Shown here one piece after another: positions 1 through 8,384 of a stretch of 39,307 nt of DNA; positions within the stretch are counted from its first letter, which is position 1, and every line of letters begins with the position of its first letter. Both the position numbers and the translations under genes were made by a program. Origin of the DNA: an uncultured Clostridia bacterium (GTDB lineage: Bacteria; Bacillota; Clostridia; TANB77; CAG-508); assembly GCA_947628085.1 (NCBI GenBank), contig CANQYM010000013.1, positions 1 through 39,307 on the forward strand. Direction: 5' to 3'. Below the pieces are notes generated by a model. It did not search any database, was not told the origin of the DNA, and saw nothing but the letters and a program-made list of their open reading frames with translations.

Positions 1-60
1 TTGCATGTCTTATGTGCGCCGCCAGCGTTTATCCTGAGCCAGGATCAAACTCTCTTGTTT
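1..60 (-). rRNA. rrs: 16S ribosomal RNA, 5' end (partial)
   Basis: Read on the minus strand, this stretch carries the near-universal 16S 5' sequence AGAGTTTGATCCTGGCTCAG followed by GATAAACGCTGGCGGC, the bacterial 27F primer region. Only the first 60 or so bases are present; the gene continues beyond the left edge. The mature 5' end is placed about ten bases before AGAGTTTG by analogy with other bacteria, so the boundary near 60 is approximate. Confidence 0.97.
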
Positions 61-229
61 ATGGTATCTATATTTTTATAAATATAAATCTAATTTGAGT
101 TTGAGCTTTTAAGCTCATTTTTAAAATTTTTGGTAGTTTAAAACTACCGCTTGGTTTCTCTTAAAGGATATTTATTGTTTACTTTTCAATGTACTTTTTC
201 TTAGCTCACATTTCCCGTGAACGAGATTT
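61..229 (-). other. rRNA operon leader with two hairpins
   Basis: This is the transcribed leader between promoter P2 and the 16S gene. It contains two self-complementary segments: a GAGCTT/AAGCTC palindrome at 103-116 and a GGTAGTTT/AAACTACC hairpin at 132-148. Leaders of bacterial rRNA operons commonly hold antitermination and RNase III processing signals. These hairpins could serve that role, but no boxA was identified with confidence. Confidence 0.55.
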
Positions 230-259
230 ATTTTAGCATAAATTGTATGTATTTGTCAA
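230..259 (-). promoter_or_regulatory. rRNA promoter P2 (proximal)
   Basis: On the minus strand there is a perfect -35 TTGACA (254-259), an 18-base spacer and a -10 TAAAAT (230-235) preceded by TGC, an extended -10. Directly upstream (260-292) lie runs of A and T on the minus strand that resemble an UP element. The position about 170 bases before the 16S gene fits the proximal promoter of an rRNA operon. Confidence 0.85.
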
Positions 260-367
260 CACTTTTTTTAACTTTTTTTAAAAAATTTTTTTAATACATT
301 TTTTATGCATTTATACTTATAATTTTATTACCATTTTCTGCAATTTATTTTTTGTGAGCTGATATTT

Positions 368-396
368 ATTCTAACATTAATTCAGGTTAAAGTCAA
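368..396 (-). promoter_or_regulatory. rRNA promoter P1 (distal)
   Basis: On the minus strand there is a -35 TTGACT (391-396), exactly 17 bases of spacer, and a -10 TAGAAT (368-373) with the extended TGt element. It lies about 140 bases upstream of P2. Tandem promoters are usual for Firmicutes rRNA operons, so this is read as P1. Confidence 0.78.
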
Positions 397-470
397 TCAT
401 TTTTTATCCATTTTAACAATATTTTTAAAATTTATTTTAAAAAGAAAATTTAGACATCAATTCATGTATA

Positions 471-631
471 AAATTTATAGTATTCATATATAACTTTATA
501 TGTGACGCGTAAGCGATCAACCGAAGTGTTAGCGAAGGGCGATTGGAGCAATCTTCATATTATAAATTTTTAGAAATGAAGATTGCTTTCGCCAAGTCAC
601 ATATAAAGTTATATATGAATACTATAAATTT
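471..631. repeat. 161-bp inverted-repeat element (MITE-like or structured RNA)
   Basis: The ends are a perfect 36-bp inverted repeat: arm 471-506 is the exact reverse complement of arm 596-631. A second 11-bp inverted repeat (548-558 and 576-586, GCAATCTTCAT) lies inside around a 17-base AT-rich loop. The unpaired left interior (507-547) is clearly richer in G and C than the surrounding DNA, with repeated GCGA and GCGAAG motifs. No ORF of useful length and no transposase lie inside. It sits just upstream of rRNA promoter P1 and downstream of the eno terminator. It resembles a miniature palindromic mobile element, but a structured RNA or an insulating read-through block is possible. No clear target-site duplication was found at the outer ends. 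Confidence 0.8.
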
Positions 632-662
632 AAATACTATAAACTTAAATACTACCAATTGA
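618..662. repeat. Three tandem 15-bp units
   Basis: Units of about 15 bp beginning AATACTA follow one another at 618-632, 633-647 and 648-662. The first two differ at one base and the third is degenerate in its second half. The first unit overlaps the outer end of the right arm of the inverted-repeat element, so the array may have grown from the element's end. Confidence 0.65.
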
Positions 663-680
663 AAACAGTTATCTTAGAAG

Positions 681-723
681 CAAAAAAAAATAAACTCAAC
701 TTATTTTTAATAAGCTGAGTTTA
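681..723 (-). terminator. Intrinsic terminator of eno
   Basis: Read on the minus strand just after the eno stop codon, a 14-bp stem (AAACTCAGCTTATT against AATAAGTTGAGTTT, one wobble) closes a small loop and is followed by an uninterrupted run of about nine T. This is a strong rho-independent terminator. It separates eno from the rRNA operon transcribed in the same direction. Confidence 0.9.
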
Positions 724-737
724 CATTTTCTTTTATA

Positions 738-2066
<1,329 letters not shown>

Positions 2067-2136
2067 TTATGATATTAACACATTTTATAGTGTTATTTTG
2101 TAATACTTTATTGGTTATTTTTTCGTAACCTTTTGT

Positions 2137-2165
2137 ATTCTATCATAAGAATTTATTAATTTCAA
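2137..2165 (-). promoter_or_regulatory. eno promoter
   Basis: Minus strand: -35 TTGAAA (2160-2165), 17-base spacer, -10 TAGAAT (2137-2142) with the extended TGa element. The leader of about 90 bases contains two small hairpins, GGTTA/TAACC near 2113-2130 and AACAC/GTGTT near 2079-2096. The bases around the -10 (ATGATAGAATACAAAA) are identical to those at the pyrH promoter. Confidence 0.75.
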
Positions 2166-2230
2166 GTACTTAATTAAAAGATTTATCCAAGGCAATATTT
2201 AAAGAGCTGTGAGTAAAAATAAAAAGTTAT

Positions 2231-2258
2231 TTTACTATCTATTCTTTTATGATATAAT
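2231..2258 (+). promoter_or_regulatory. Promoter of the plus-strand membrane protein gene
   Basis: A perfect -10 TATAAT (2253-2258) is preceded by TGa, giving an extended -10. The -35 is weak: TTTACT at 2231-2236 with a 16-base spacer. An AAAAGGAGAA ribosome binding site (2275-2284) follows, then the ATG at 2289. The promoter is divergent from that of eno. Confidence 0.65.
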
Positions 2259-2288
2259 ATCAAAAGTTATTTAGAAAAGGAGAATTTT

Positions 2289-3908
2289 ATGAAAAAGAAT
2301 ATACACACTAAGTTATCTATTTCAAGATTATTTTTTTCAATAATATTTTCATTAGCTTTATTTTTTATGAGTAAAATTTCTTTTTTTGGTATGGTAAAGA
2401 AAAATAATTATATGGATATAGTTTTACTTTCAGATTTCAAATGGTTAATTTTACTAGTTCCAATAATTTATCTTTTAGCATTATTAATAGAAAAATATTA
2501 TAAAAAAATATATTCATATGTAATTATTAAAGAAGATTTTAATAATAAAAAATTATTTTGTATAGCTGTATTTGTAATTTTACTACTTATATATATGGTA
2601 TATTATTTAACTTTTTTCCCTGGTGGTGTATTCATAGACACATGGACATCATTTCGAATGTTAACTGGTAAAGTAGAATTTACAAATCAACAACCTGTAT
2701 TTTATACACTTATATTAAGTTTAGTAAGACTTTTTCCGAATAACTATGAGATTGGTTTTGCTATACTAACTTTCTTGCAAGTAATTTTTATGATTTCTTG
2801 CATTACATATTTCATATATTGGTTACTAGATAGACATGTGAACCCTATAATAGTTACATTTATTGCAATATTTTTTGGCACATTTAATTTATATCCTTTA
2901 TATAGTGTTTCTGTTTGGAAAGATACTTTGTTTTCTTTAGCATTATTTGTATATGCTATAACTTTAATTAATATAATAATAGATATAAAAAATAGAAATA
3001 TTAAAATTTGTAACATAATCGCCTTTAATATTTTTTCATTATTTACAATGTTACTTAGAAATAACGGTATTTATGTTACTTTTGCTACTTTCTTAATTTT
3101 ACTTATTGCTATTTTTATCTTTTATTTTTATAAAAAGCAAAAAGTTGCACATATGAAAACATTTTTAACAATATCATTTCTAACAATAGTACTTTTTGAA
3201 TTAATTCAGCTAACTTATTCTTTATTTGGAATAAATATGAAAGGACGAATTGAAGAAAAAATTGCAATTCCTATTCAGCAAGTTGCTAGAGTTGTTGCAA
3301 CTGATGGAAATATCACAGATGAACAAATGGAATTAATAGAAAAAGTTCTTTCTAAAGAAGAAATTAAATATAATTATTATGCATTAATTACTGATCCAAT
3401 TAAATTTAATTCACAATTTAATGCAAAGTATATTGAAGAAAATAAATTTGAATTTTTAAAATTATGGATTGAACTTTTCTTTCAGAACCCAAATGAATTT
3501 ATGAGAGGATATTTATTGCAAACTTCTGGCTTTTGGACATTTAATGTTAGAGGTCAAGAAGCTTATGCATCACCAACACATTTTGAAACTCTAAGTGAAG
3601 AATTAAAAAGTACAGATTTAATTGCTAAATATTCACATGAATCATTCAAAAATGATCTAATTCCTACATCTTATTTTAGTGGTGGATTTTTCTTTTGGAT
3701 AATATTCTCAACAATGTTTATTACTTATAGAATAGCAAATAAAAAATATCTTTTAGCATATCTTCCACCTATGTTACTTTGGGCTACAATAATGGTTTCT
3801 GTTCCTATGGGTTCTGCTTTAAGATATGTTTATGCTTTAGTTTTAGCTTTTCCACTTTACTTAGTTTATCCATTAATAGCCAAAAATCTATCTGAAAAAA
3901 ACAAGTAA
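2289..3908 (+). CDS. Polytopic membrane protein, DUF6020-like (GT-C-type fold suspected)
   Basis: A 539-residue integral membrane protein with about ten hydrophobic segments. The first lies near residues 12-30, and the last few lie between about 460 and 535. A soluble segment at about 325-455 sits between helices. The motif FPGGVFIDTW (about residue 112) with an acidic residue in the first outside loop, then QQPVFYT, SVWKDTLFSL and LRNNGIY, matches what I recall of the DUF6020 family of Firmicutes. The layout is that of GT-C glycosyltransferases, which use polyprenyl-phosphate sugars, so a role in surface polymer glycosylation is inferred rather than shown. It has its own extended -10 promoter and an AAAGGAG ribosome binding site. 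It lies 39 bases before the pseudouridine synthase gene on the same strand. Confidence 0.6.
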   Translation: MKKNIHTKLSISRLFFSIIFSLALFFMSKISFFGMVKKNNYMDIVLLSDFKWLILLVPIIYLLALLIEKYYKKIYSYVIIKEDFNNKKLFCIAVFVILLLIYMVYYLTFFPGGVFIDTWTSFRMLTGKVEFTNQQPVFYTLILSLVRLFPNNYEIGFAILTFLQVIFMISCITYFIYWLLDRHVNPIIVTFIAIFFGTFNLYPLYSVSVWKDTLFSLALFVYAITLINIIIDIKNRNIKICNIIAFNIFSLFTMLLRNNGIYVTFATFLILLIAIFIFYFYKKQKVAHMKTFLTISFLTIVLFELIQLTYSLFGINMKGRIEEKIAIPIQQVARVVATDGNITDEQMELIEKVLSKEEIKYNYYALITDPIKFNSQFNAKYIEENKFEFLKLWIELFFQNPNEFMRGYLLQTSGFWTFNVRGQEAYASPTHFETLSEELKSTDLIAKYSHESFKNDLIPTSYFSGGFFFWIIFSTMFITYRIANKKYLLAYLPPMLLWATIMVSVPMGSALRYVYALVLAFPLYLVYPLIAKNLSEKNK

Positions 3909-3911
3909 ATC

Positions 3912-3940
3912 TTGAAATTTCTACATTTTTTCTTTATAAT
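3912..3940 (+). promoter_or_regulatory. Promoter giving a probable leaderless rluA-family mRNA
   Basis: -35 TTGAAA (3912-3917), exactly 17 bases, and a perfect -10 TATAAT (3935-3940). Transcription would be expected to start about seven bases further on, at 3946-3948, where the ATG of the next gene begins (3948-3950). There is no purine-rich ribosome binding site between. Confidence 0.75.
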
Positions 3941-3947
3941 TTATATT

Positions 3948-4817
3948 ATGAAAAAGTTAAATGTACCTAAAAAATATAATAATAAAAAATTATCAACATT
4001 TATTTTTGATACTTTCCCTACTATAAATAAAAATAGTTGGTATAAAGCTTTACGAAAAAAAGATGTTAGAATAAATAATGTAAAAATATCTTCAGATACT
4101 ACTATTCATTCTGGTGATGAAATTACTTTATATATAAATGATAGTTTGCTTCTTGGAAATGATTCTTTAAACATACCTATTATATATGAAGATAATAATA
4201 TTATTGTAGTAAATAAGCCAGAAGAATTAGAAGTAACTGGCAATAGTTTTAGTTTAACTTCTATTCTAGTTCAAAAATTTGAAAAAGAAGTATATCCATG
4301 TCATAGAATAGATAGAAATACAAAAGGACTTGTTTTATTTGCTAAAAATGAAATTGCTTTAAAAATTTTGCTTAATAAGTTTAAAAATAAAGAAATTGAA
4401 AAACATTATTTAGCAAAAGTATATGGAGTGCCGAAAAAAGTGCATGATATTTTAGAAGCTTATTTATTTAAAGATAGTAAAAAAAGTTTAGTTTATATTT
4501 CTGATGAGCCTAAGAAAAACTATTCAAAAATAATTACAGAATATAAAGTTTTAAGTTCAGATAAAGAAGCTAATTCAAGTATTCTAGAAATAAATTTACA
4601 CACTGGTAAAACTCATCAAATTCGTGCTCACCTTGCACATATTGGATTTCCTATAATTGGTGATGGAAAATATGGAATTAATTCTGTTAATAAAGCTTTT
4701 GGATATAAAAAACAATATTTATATAGTTATTTAATAAAATTTAATTTTAAAACAGATAGTAGTATTTTAAATTATTTAAAAGGAAAGGAAATATCTTTAG
4801 ATATTTCAAAATTATAA
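3948..4817 (+). CDS. RluA-family pseudouridine synthase
   Basis: Isomerises specific uridines in rRNA or tRNA to pseudouridine. An S4 RNA-binding domain covers about residues 10-60, followed by the catalytic domain. The signature HRIDRNTKGLVLFAKN carries the essential aspartate, and the RluA motif LHTGKTHQIRAHLAHIG is followed by GDGKYG. Starting at ATG 3948 gives 289 residues, the usual size. A TTG 36 bases earlier (3912) is in frame but coincides with the -35 box of a strong promoter, so it is rejected. The ATG has no ribosome binding site and sits at the predicted transcription start, so translation is probably leaderless. The target uridine cannot be told from sequence, so no Rlu number is assigned. 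Confidence 0.9.
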   Translation: MKKLNVPKKYNNKKLSTFIFDTFPTINKNSWYKALRKKDVRINNVKISSDTTIHSGDEITLYINDSLLLGNDSLNIPIIYEDNNIIVVNKPEELEVTGNSFSLTSILVQKFEKEVYPCHRIDRNTKGLVLFAKNEIALKILLNKFKNKEIEKHYLAKVYGVPKKVHDILEAYLFKDSKKSLVYISDEPKKNYSKIITEYKVLSSDKEANSSILEINLHTGKTHQIRAHLAHIGFPIIGDGKYGINSVNKAFGYKKQYLYSYLIKFNFKTDSSILNYLKGKEISLDISKL

Positions 4818-4860
4818 AAAAATATCTTTAAGCATATAATGTTTAAAGATATTTTTTATT
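4817..4860. terminator. Bidirectional terminator between convergent genes
   Basis: A near-perfect inverted repeat, with AAATATCTTTAA at about 4820-4831 against TTAAAGATATTT at 4843-4854, has A-runs on its left and T-runs on its right. It therefore works as an intrinsic terminator in both directions. It ends the plus-strand pseudouridine synthase and the minus-strand envelope gene string that meet here. Confidence 0.85.
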
Positions 4861-6836
4861 TAATTATTATAATTTACTTTATATATGCAATATGAATCAT
4901 ATTTATCAATGATTTCAAAAGTTACATTTTCATTATTATATTGCTCTAAATTTCTAGGAACAAATATATATTTTACATTTAATAGTTTTAGTTCGTCTAC
5001 AGTAACCGTAACTTTAATTACATCTGGATCTGCGATTAGTTCAAATTTTTTATCACGGTCCTCTTCTGTTTTTACTAAATCCATTTTAATGTGTGCATAT
5101 CTATTATAAATGTCTTCATATTCTGAGTTTGTGTCTATTTGTTTCCATAGCTCTACATTTGGATATGCATTTGTACAATTTAAAGTAGGAACACCCGCCA
5201 TAGCTATATAATTAGGCATCATTTTAAAATCTAGTCCTACTCCTATCCATATTCCTGGTTCTTCATTATTAATTGCTTGGAATTTTTCTATTAATTGGCT
5301 ATCAGTGATTATGCTAATTCCTTGTCTTATTGGATTTACAGTCATACCTGCAACTCCAACTAATGCAATAATTAATATTGTAAGAATAATTTTATGTGCT
5401 TTAGATTTAAATCTTAATATACAATAAAATATTGGTATGCAAATTGCTAGTAATAAAAGAGCCATAAGGTTAGTAATGTGTTCACTATTTAAGAACTTTG
5501 TAGCAATAACTAAAATTAAACTTGTAACAGCTGATATAATTAATGCTTTCCACCATTTTACAGATTTTTCCATTTGTGAAAGGGATATTATTAAAATTAA
5601 AATATCTATATATCCTAAAGCTATTAAAGCTCTGCTTGCTGTTGAATGACTCATTAAAGTAATTTTAGCTATAATTCCTGGCAGTCCAAATATACAATAA
5701 ATTCCAATAAATGCATAAGGTATAATTAATAGCAAAGTTAAAAGATCTTTTTTCTTGGTTCTAATATAATTAATAACTGTAACTATTAGTCCTAAAGGAA
5801 ATAGTCCAAACATCATAGCTTCTTCGCAAACATTATTTTCTGTAAAATCATATGTGAAGAATGGGAAAAATACATTTTGAATATAACTAATATATTTTGG
5901 AAGTGCCCCTCCTCCAGTTTCAATTCTTTTTCCTGGATAAGCTGTGTTTAACAAAACTTTTATGGTATCTCTTGCACCATAAAATGTGTAGGCTATTGAA
6001 AGTAAAAATAGAATTGTGCCTAATACTATAAGCAATATATCTATTTTCTTAATTTTACAATTTTTATAGTTTTCTTTAATTACCCAAATTGCTAAAAATA
6101 AAAATACAAAGAAAAGTGGAATTTGATATGCAGGATATAAAATTAATAAATATACTCCTGCAGAAAATAAAATTCCTCCTAAGCAAAGAGTTCTTATAAT
6201 AAATTTATTTGTATTCAAATAATGGAAAAGTGCAATTATTGCTAATTGTCCAAATATGAAGAGCTCTGCCATTCCATTTGTAGCAAACCACCATTGAACC
6301 TGAGGAGAAAAGGTTAAAAGCATTGTTCCAATAAAAGATAATAATTTGTTTTTCTTTGTTATTATCATATTAAAATCAAAAGTTATTAAAAGCAAAAGTA
6401 TTAATCTAGCACACCAGAAAAATGAAAGTCCTTTAGAAGCTCCCCAAAGTAAATACCCTAACTGAAATGGTCTATAAATTTGTATAATTTTCATTATAGG
6501 AAGTCCATAAATAGTAAAGGCTTCTGTATTTCCACCTCTTAAAACACCTGTGAACCAATTAAATCCTGTTGTTATTTGTGAGAATATAAAAGGAGTTGTA
6601 ACTCCCCATTCATCAGATCTTAGTCCTCTAGATTCTCCAAAAATAATTCCTTTATCTTTTTTACCTATATCTACATATGTATTCCATGCTCCAATAGAAG
6701 AGCCACTTATTTCATTACATACACAAATAATTAAAATAATTATTCCTATAAGGTATCTAATTTTATATAAGAAATTTCCAACTAATGAAAAATATTTTTT
6801 TATTTTTCCTTCATTTTTTACTTCATTTTCTTCCAT
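4860..6836 (-). CDS. Large polytopic membrane protein, GT-C-like (possibly DUF7657)
   Basis: A 658-residue protein with an acidic cytosolic N-terminus, a first membrane segment at about 26-43, and at least ten further hydrophobic helices up to about residue 500. A C-terminal extracytoplasmic domain of about 150 residues follows. The first outside loop has RGLRSDEWGVTTPF, an Asp/Glu-containing motif typical of membrane glycosyltransferase-like proteins of Gram-positive bacteria, and QVQWWFATNG occurs further on. I recall this pattern from DUF7657-type proteins, but the family name is not certain. Likely work is transfer of a polyprenyl-linked sugar to a wall polymer. It is the last gene of the minus-strand envelope string, 29 bases after the second SGNH hydrolase, and ends at the shared terminator. 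Confidence 0.55.
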   Translation of the reverse strand: MEENEVKNEGKIKKYFSLVGNFLYKIRYLIGIIILIICVCNEISGSSIGAWNTYVDIGKKDKGIIFGESRGLRSDEWGVTTPFIFSQITTGFNWFTGVLRGGNTEAFTIYGLPIMKIIQIYRPFQLGYLLWGASKGLSFFWCARLILLLLITFDFNMIITKKNKLLSFIGTMLLTFSPQVQWWFATNGMAELFIFGQLAIIALFHYLNTNKFIIRTLCLGGILFSAGVYLLILYPAYQIPLFFVFLFLAIWVIKENYKNCKIKKIDILLIVLGTILFLLSIAYTFYGARDTIKVLLNTAYPGKRIETGGGALPKYISYIQNVFFPFFTYDFTENNVCEEAMMFGLFPLGLIVTVINYIRTKKKDLLTLLLIIPYAFIGIYCIFGLPGIIAKITLMSHSTASRALIALGYIDILILIISLSQMEKSVKWWKALIISAVTSLILVIATKFLNSEHITNLMALLLLAICIPIFYCILRFKSKAHKIILTILIIALVGVAGMTVNPIRQGISIITDSQLIEKFQAINNEEPGIWIGVGLDFKMMPNYIAMAGVPTLNCTNAYPNVELWKQIDTNSEYEDIYNRYAHIKMDLVKTEEDRDKKFELIADPDVIKVTVTVDELKLLNVKYIFVPRNLEQYNNENVTFEIIDKYDSYCIYKVNYNN

Positions 6837-6865
6837 AAAAAATTATTCTCCTAAAACTTTGCATT

Positions 6866-7615
6866 TTATTTTTTCTCTAATTTTTCTAATATGTAAGGAA
6901 CTAAAACTTGATATCCTTGCTCTTTTAAATGTATCCAATCATCTTGTCTATATGTTTTTTCCGTTTCTGAAAATTTATCTGAAACATCGATATATCCTAC
7001 ATTTCTTTTTTCACATAAAGTTTTTATTTGTCCATATAAGGCATCTCTTCTTTGCCTCATTTCAATTCTTCTTTCGCCATTTAAAGTTATTTTATCTATT
7101 GTTTCATCATCAATTAAAAAAACTTGTAAATAATATAATTTCGTATTTGGAAATTTATTTTGAAGTTCTACTATTATTTCTTCAAAATCACCCAGAACTG
7201 TATTTGTATCTGTCATTTTGTTTGGATCTTGTTCAGCAGTTCCTATTTCTTTTTTATATTTGTCGTCAATAAATCCTAATCCATAAGCAATTATATCATT
7301 TCCGCCACCATCAAAAATTATTATATCTGGATTTTCTTTTAATGCTTTTACTTGATTTATAATTACAATATCATCTGTTCCAGTATTATCTGATATAGTG
7401 CTTCCTGGTTTTGCAATGTTTATTAACTTTGAATTTGGTAAACTTTTTTGAAAATAATATTCAAAGCTTTTATCGTCGTTTCCATAACCTTTCATTATAG
7501 AATCTCCAATAAAAGCTATTGTTTGTCCATCTAGACTTGTATCTAAAAAATTACTTAATATTGCTATAAAAATAATTATAAAAACAACTATAATTATTTT
7601 ATATTTTGTTTTCAT
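6866..7615 (-). CDS. Membrane-anchored SGNH hydrolase (second of a pair)
   Basis: A 249-residue SGNH/GDSL esterase-type protein. A single hydrophobic segment near residues 6-24 anchors it, with the catalytic domain outside the cell. Block I is GDSIMKGYG with the nucleophile serine, block III is GGGNDI, and block V is DDWIHLK with the catalytic Asp and His. Such enzymes remove or transfer acyl groups on sugars, peptidoglycan or lipids; the substrate here is unknown. I chose the ATG at 7615 over the in-frame ATG at 7633. Only 7615 has a ribosome binding site, AGGTGA four bases upstream, and its TGA is the stop codon of the preceding paralogue (7620-7622), which implies coupled translation. Confidence 0.85.
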   Translation of the reverse strand: MKTKYKIIIVVFIIIFIAILSNFLDTSLDGQTIAFIGDSIMKGYGNDDKSFEYYFQKSLPNSKLINIAKPGSTISDNTGTDDIVIINQVKALKENPDIIIFDGGGNDIIAYGLGFIDDKYKKEIGTAEQDPNKMTDTNTVLGDFEEIIVELQNKFPNTKLYYLQVFLIDDETIDKITLNGERRIEMRQRRDALYGQIKTLCEKRNVGYIDVSDKFSETEKTYRQDDWIHLKEQGYQVLVPYILEKLEKK

Positions 7616-7619
7616 TTTA

Positions 7620-8366
7620 TCACCTAACATCATTTGTATTTAATTTTTCTATAATAATTTTTGCTAAAATTTCATAAGCTTCTTCTTTATAATGAAGACG
7701 GTCTTCTTGTTTTAATGTTGTATCATATTGATTAAATTCTGAAACATCAACATAATTTATTTTGTATTTTTCACACAATAAAATAATTTGATTTTTAAAA
7801 CTTTCTCTTCTATTTATTATTTCTTCTGCATCTTCTTCTGGTTCTGCATTTATTCTTATACTTTCATCATCCATTAAAATTAATGGTAGATAATATAGTT
7901 CTGCATTTGGAAATCTATTTTTAAGCTCAATAATAGTTTTCTCAAAGTCTCCAATTACTGTATTTTCCGTATTATCTACAGAGCCTATTTCTTTCTTTAA
8001 ATTATCTTCCAAGTATCCAAAGCCATATCCTATTATATCATTTATTCCTCCATCAAAAAATATTATATCAGGATTTCCAGTTAATGATTTTACTTGATTT
8101 ATAATTACAATTTCATCTTCTCCAGTGTTATTTGTAATAGTGCTACCACTTTCAGAATTATCAATGATTTTAGTATTTGATAAATATTTACTTAAATAAT
8201 TTTTTAATCCGCCTTCTTCATTTCCATAACCTGCAACTAATGAATCCCCTATAAGTGCTATTGTTTTCTTTTTCTGTTTGTTTTTCTCATCATCTATTAT
8301 ATTGCTTAATATTGCTATGAAAATAATTACTATAACTACAATAATTATAATGTATTTTTTTTGCAT
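7620..8366 (-). CDS. Membrane-anchored SGNH hydrolase (first of a pair)
   Basis: A 248-residue paralogue of the gene that follows it, with the same plan. An N-terminal membrane anchor sits at residues 4-22, block I is IALIGDSLVAGYG, block III is GGINDI, and block V is EDRLHYK. Both copies share the stretch TGNP/ENPDIIFFDGG-NDI and a similar C-terminal helix, so they arose by tandem duplication. Both catalytic triads look intact. The start ATG has GGAG about seven bases upstream. It lies 18 bases after ftsH, and its stop codon is embedded in the ribosome binding site of the next gene. The substrate is probably an acylated envelope polymer, inferred from topology and neighbours. Confidence 0.85.
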   Translation of the reverse strand: MQKKYIIIIVVIVIIFIAILSNIIDDEKNKQKKKTIALIGDSLVAGYGNEEGGLKNYLSKYLSNTKIIDNSESGSTITNNTGEDEIVIINQVKSLTGNPDIIFFDGGINDIIGYGFGYLEDNLKKEIGSVDNTENTVIGDFEKTIIELKNRFPNAELYYLPLILMDDESIRINAEPEEDAEEIINRRESFKNQIILLCEKYKINYVDVSEFNQYDTTLKQEDRLHYKEEAYEILAKIIIEKLNTNDVR

Positions 8367-8384
8367 TATAACTCCAATCTTATA

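Noticed and set aside
471..662. CRISPR array
   Set aside because: There are repeats, but they are inverted or short tandem units without regular unique spacers, and no cas genes are in the window.
3912..3947. TTG start of the RluA-family gene at 3912
   Set aside because: It overlaps the -35 box of a consensus promoter and has no ribosome binding site, and the family domain starts after the ATG at 3948.
6550..7272. A 240-codon plus-strand open frame
   Set aside because: It is antisense to the GT-C-like protein and the second SGNH hydrolase, spans their junction, has low-complexity Phe/Leu/His content and has no ribosome binding site.
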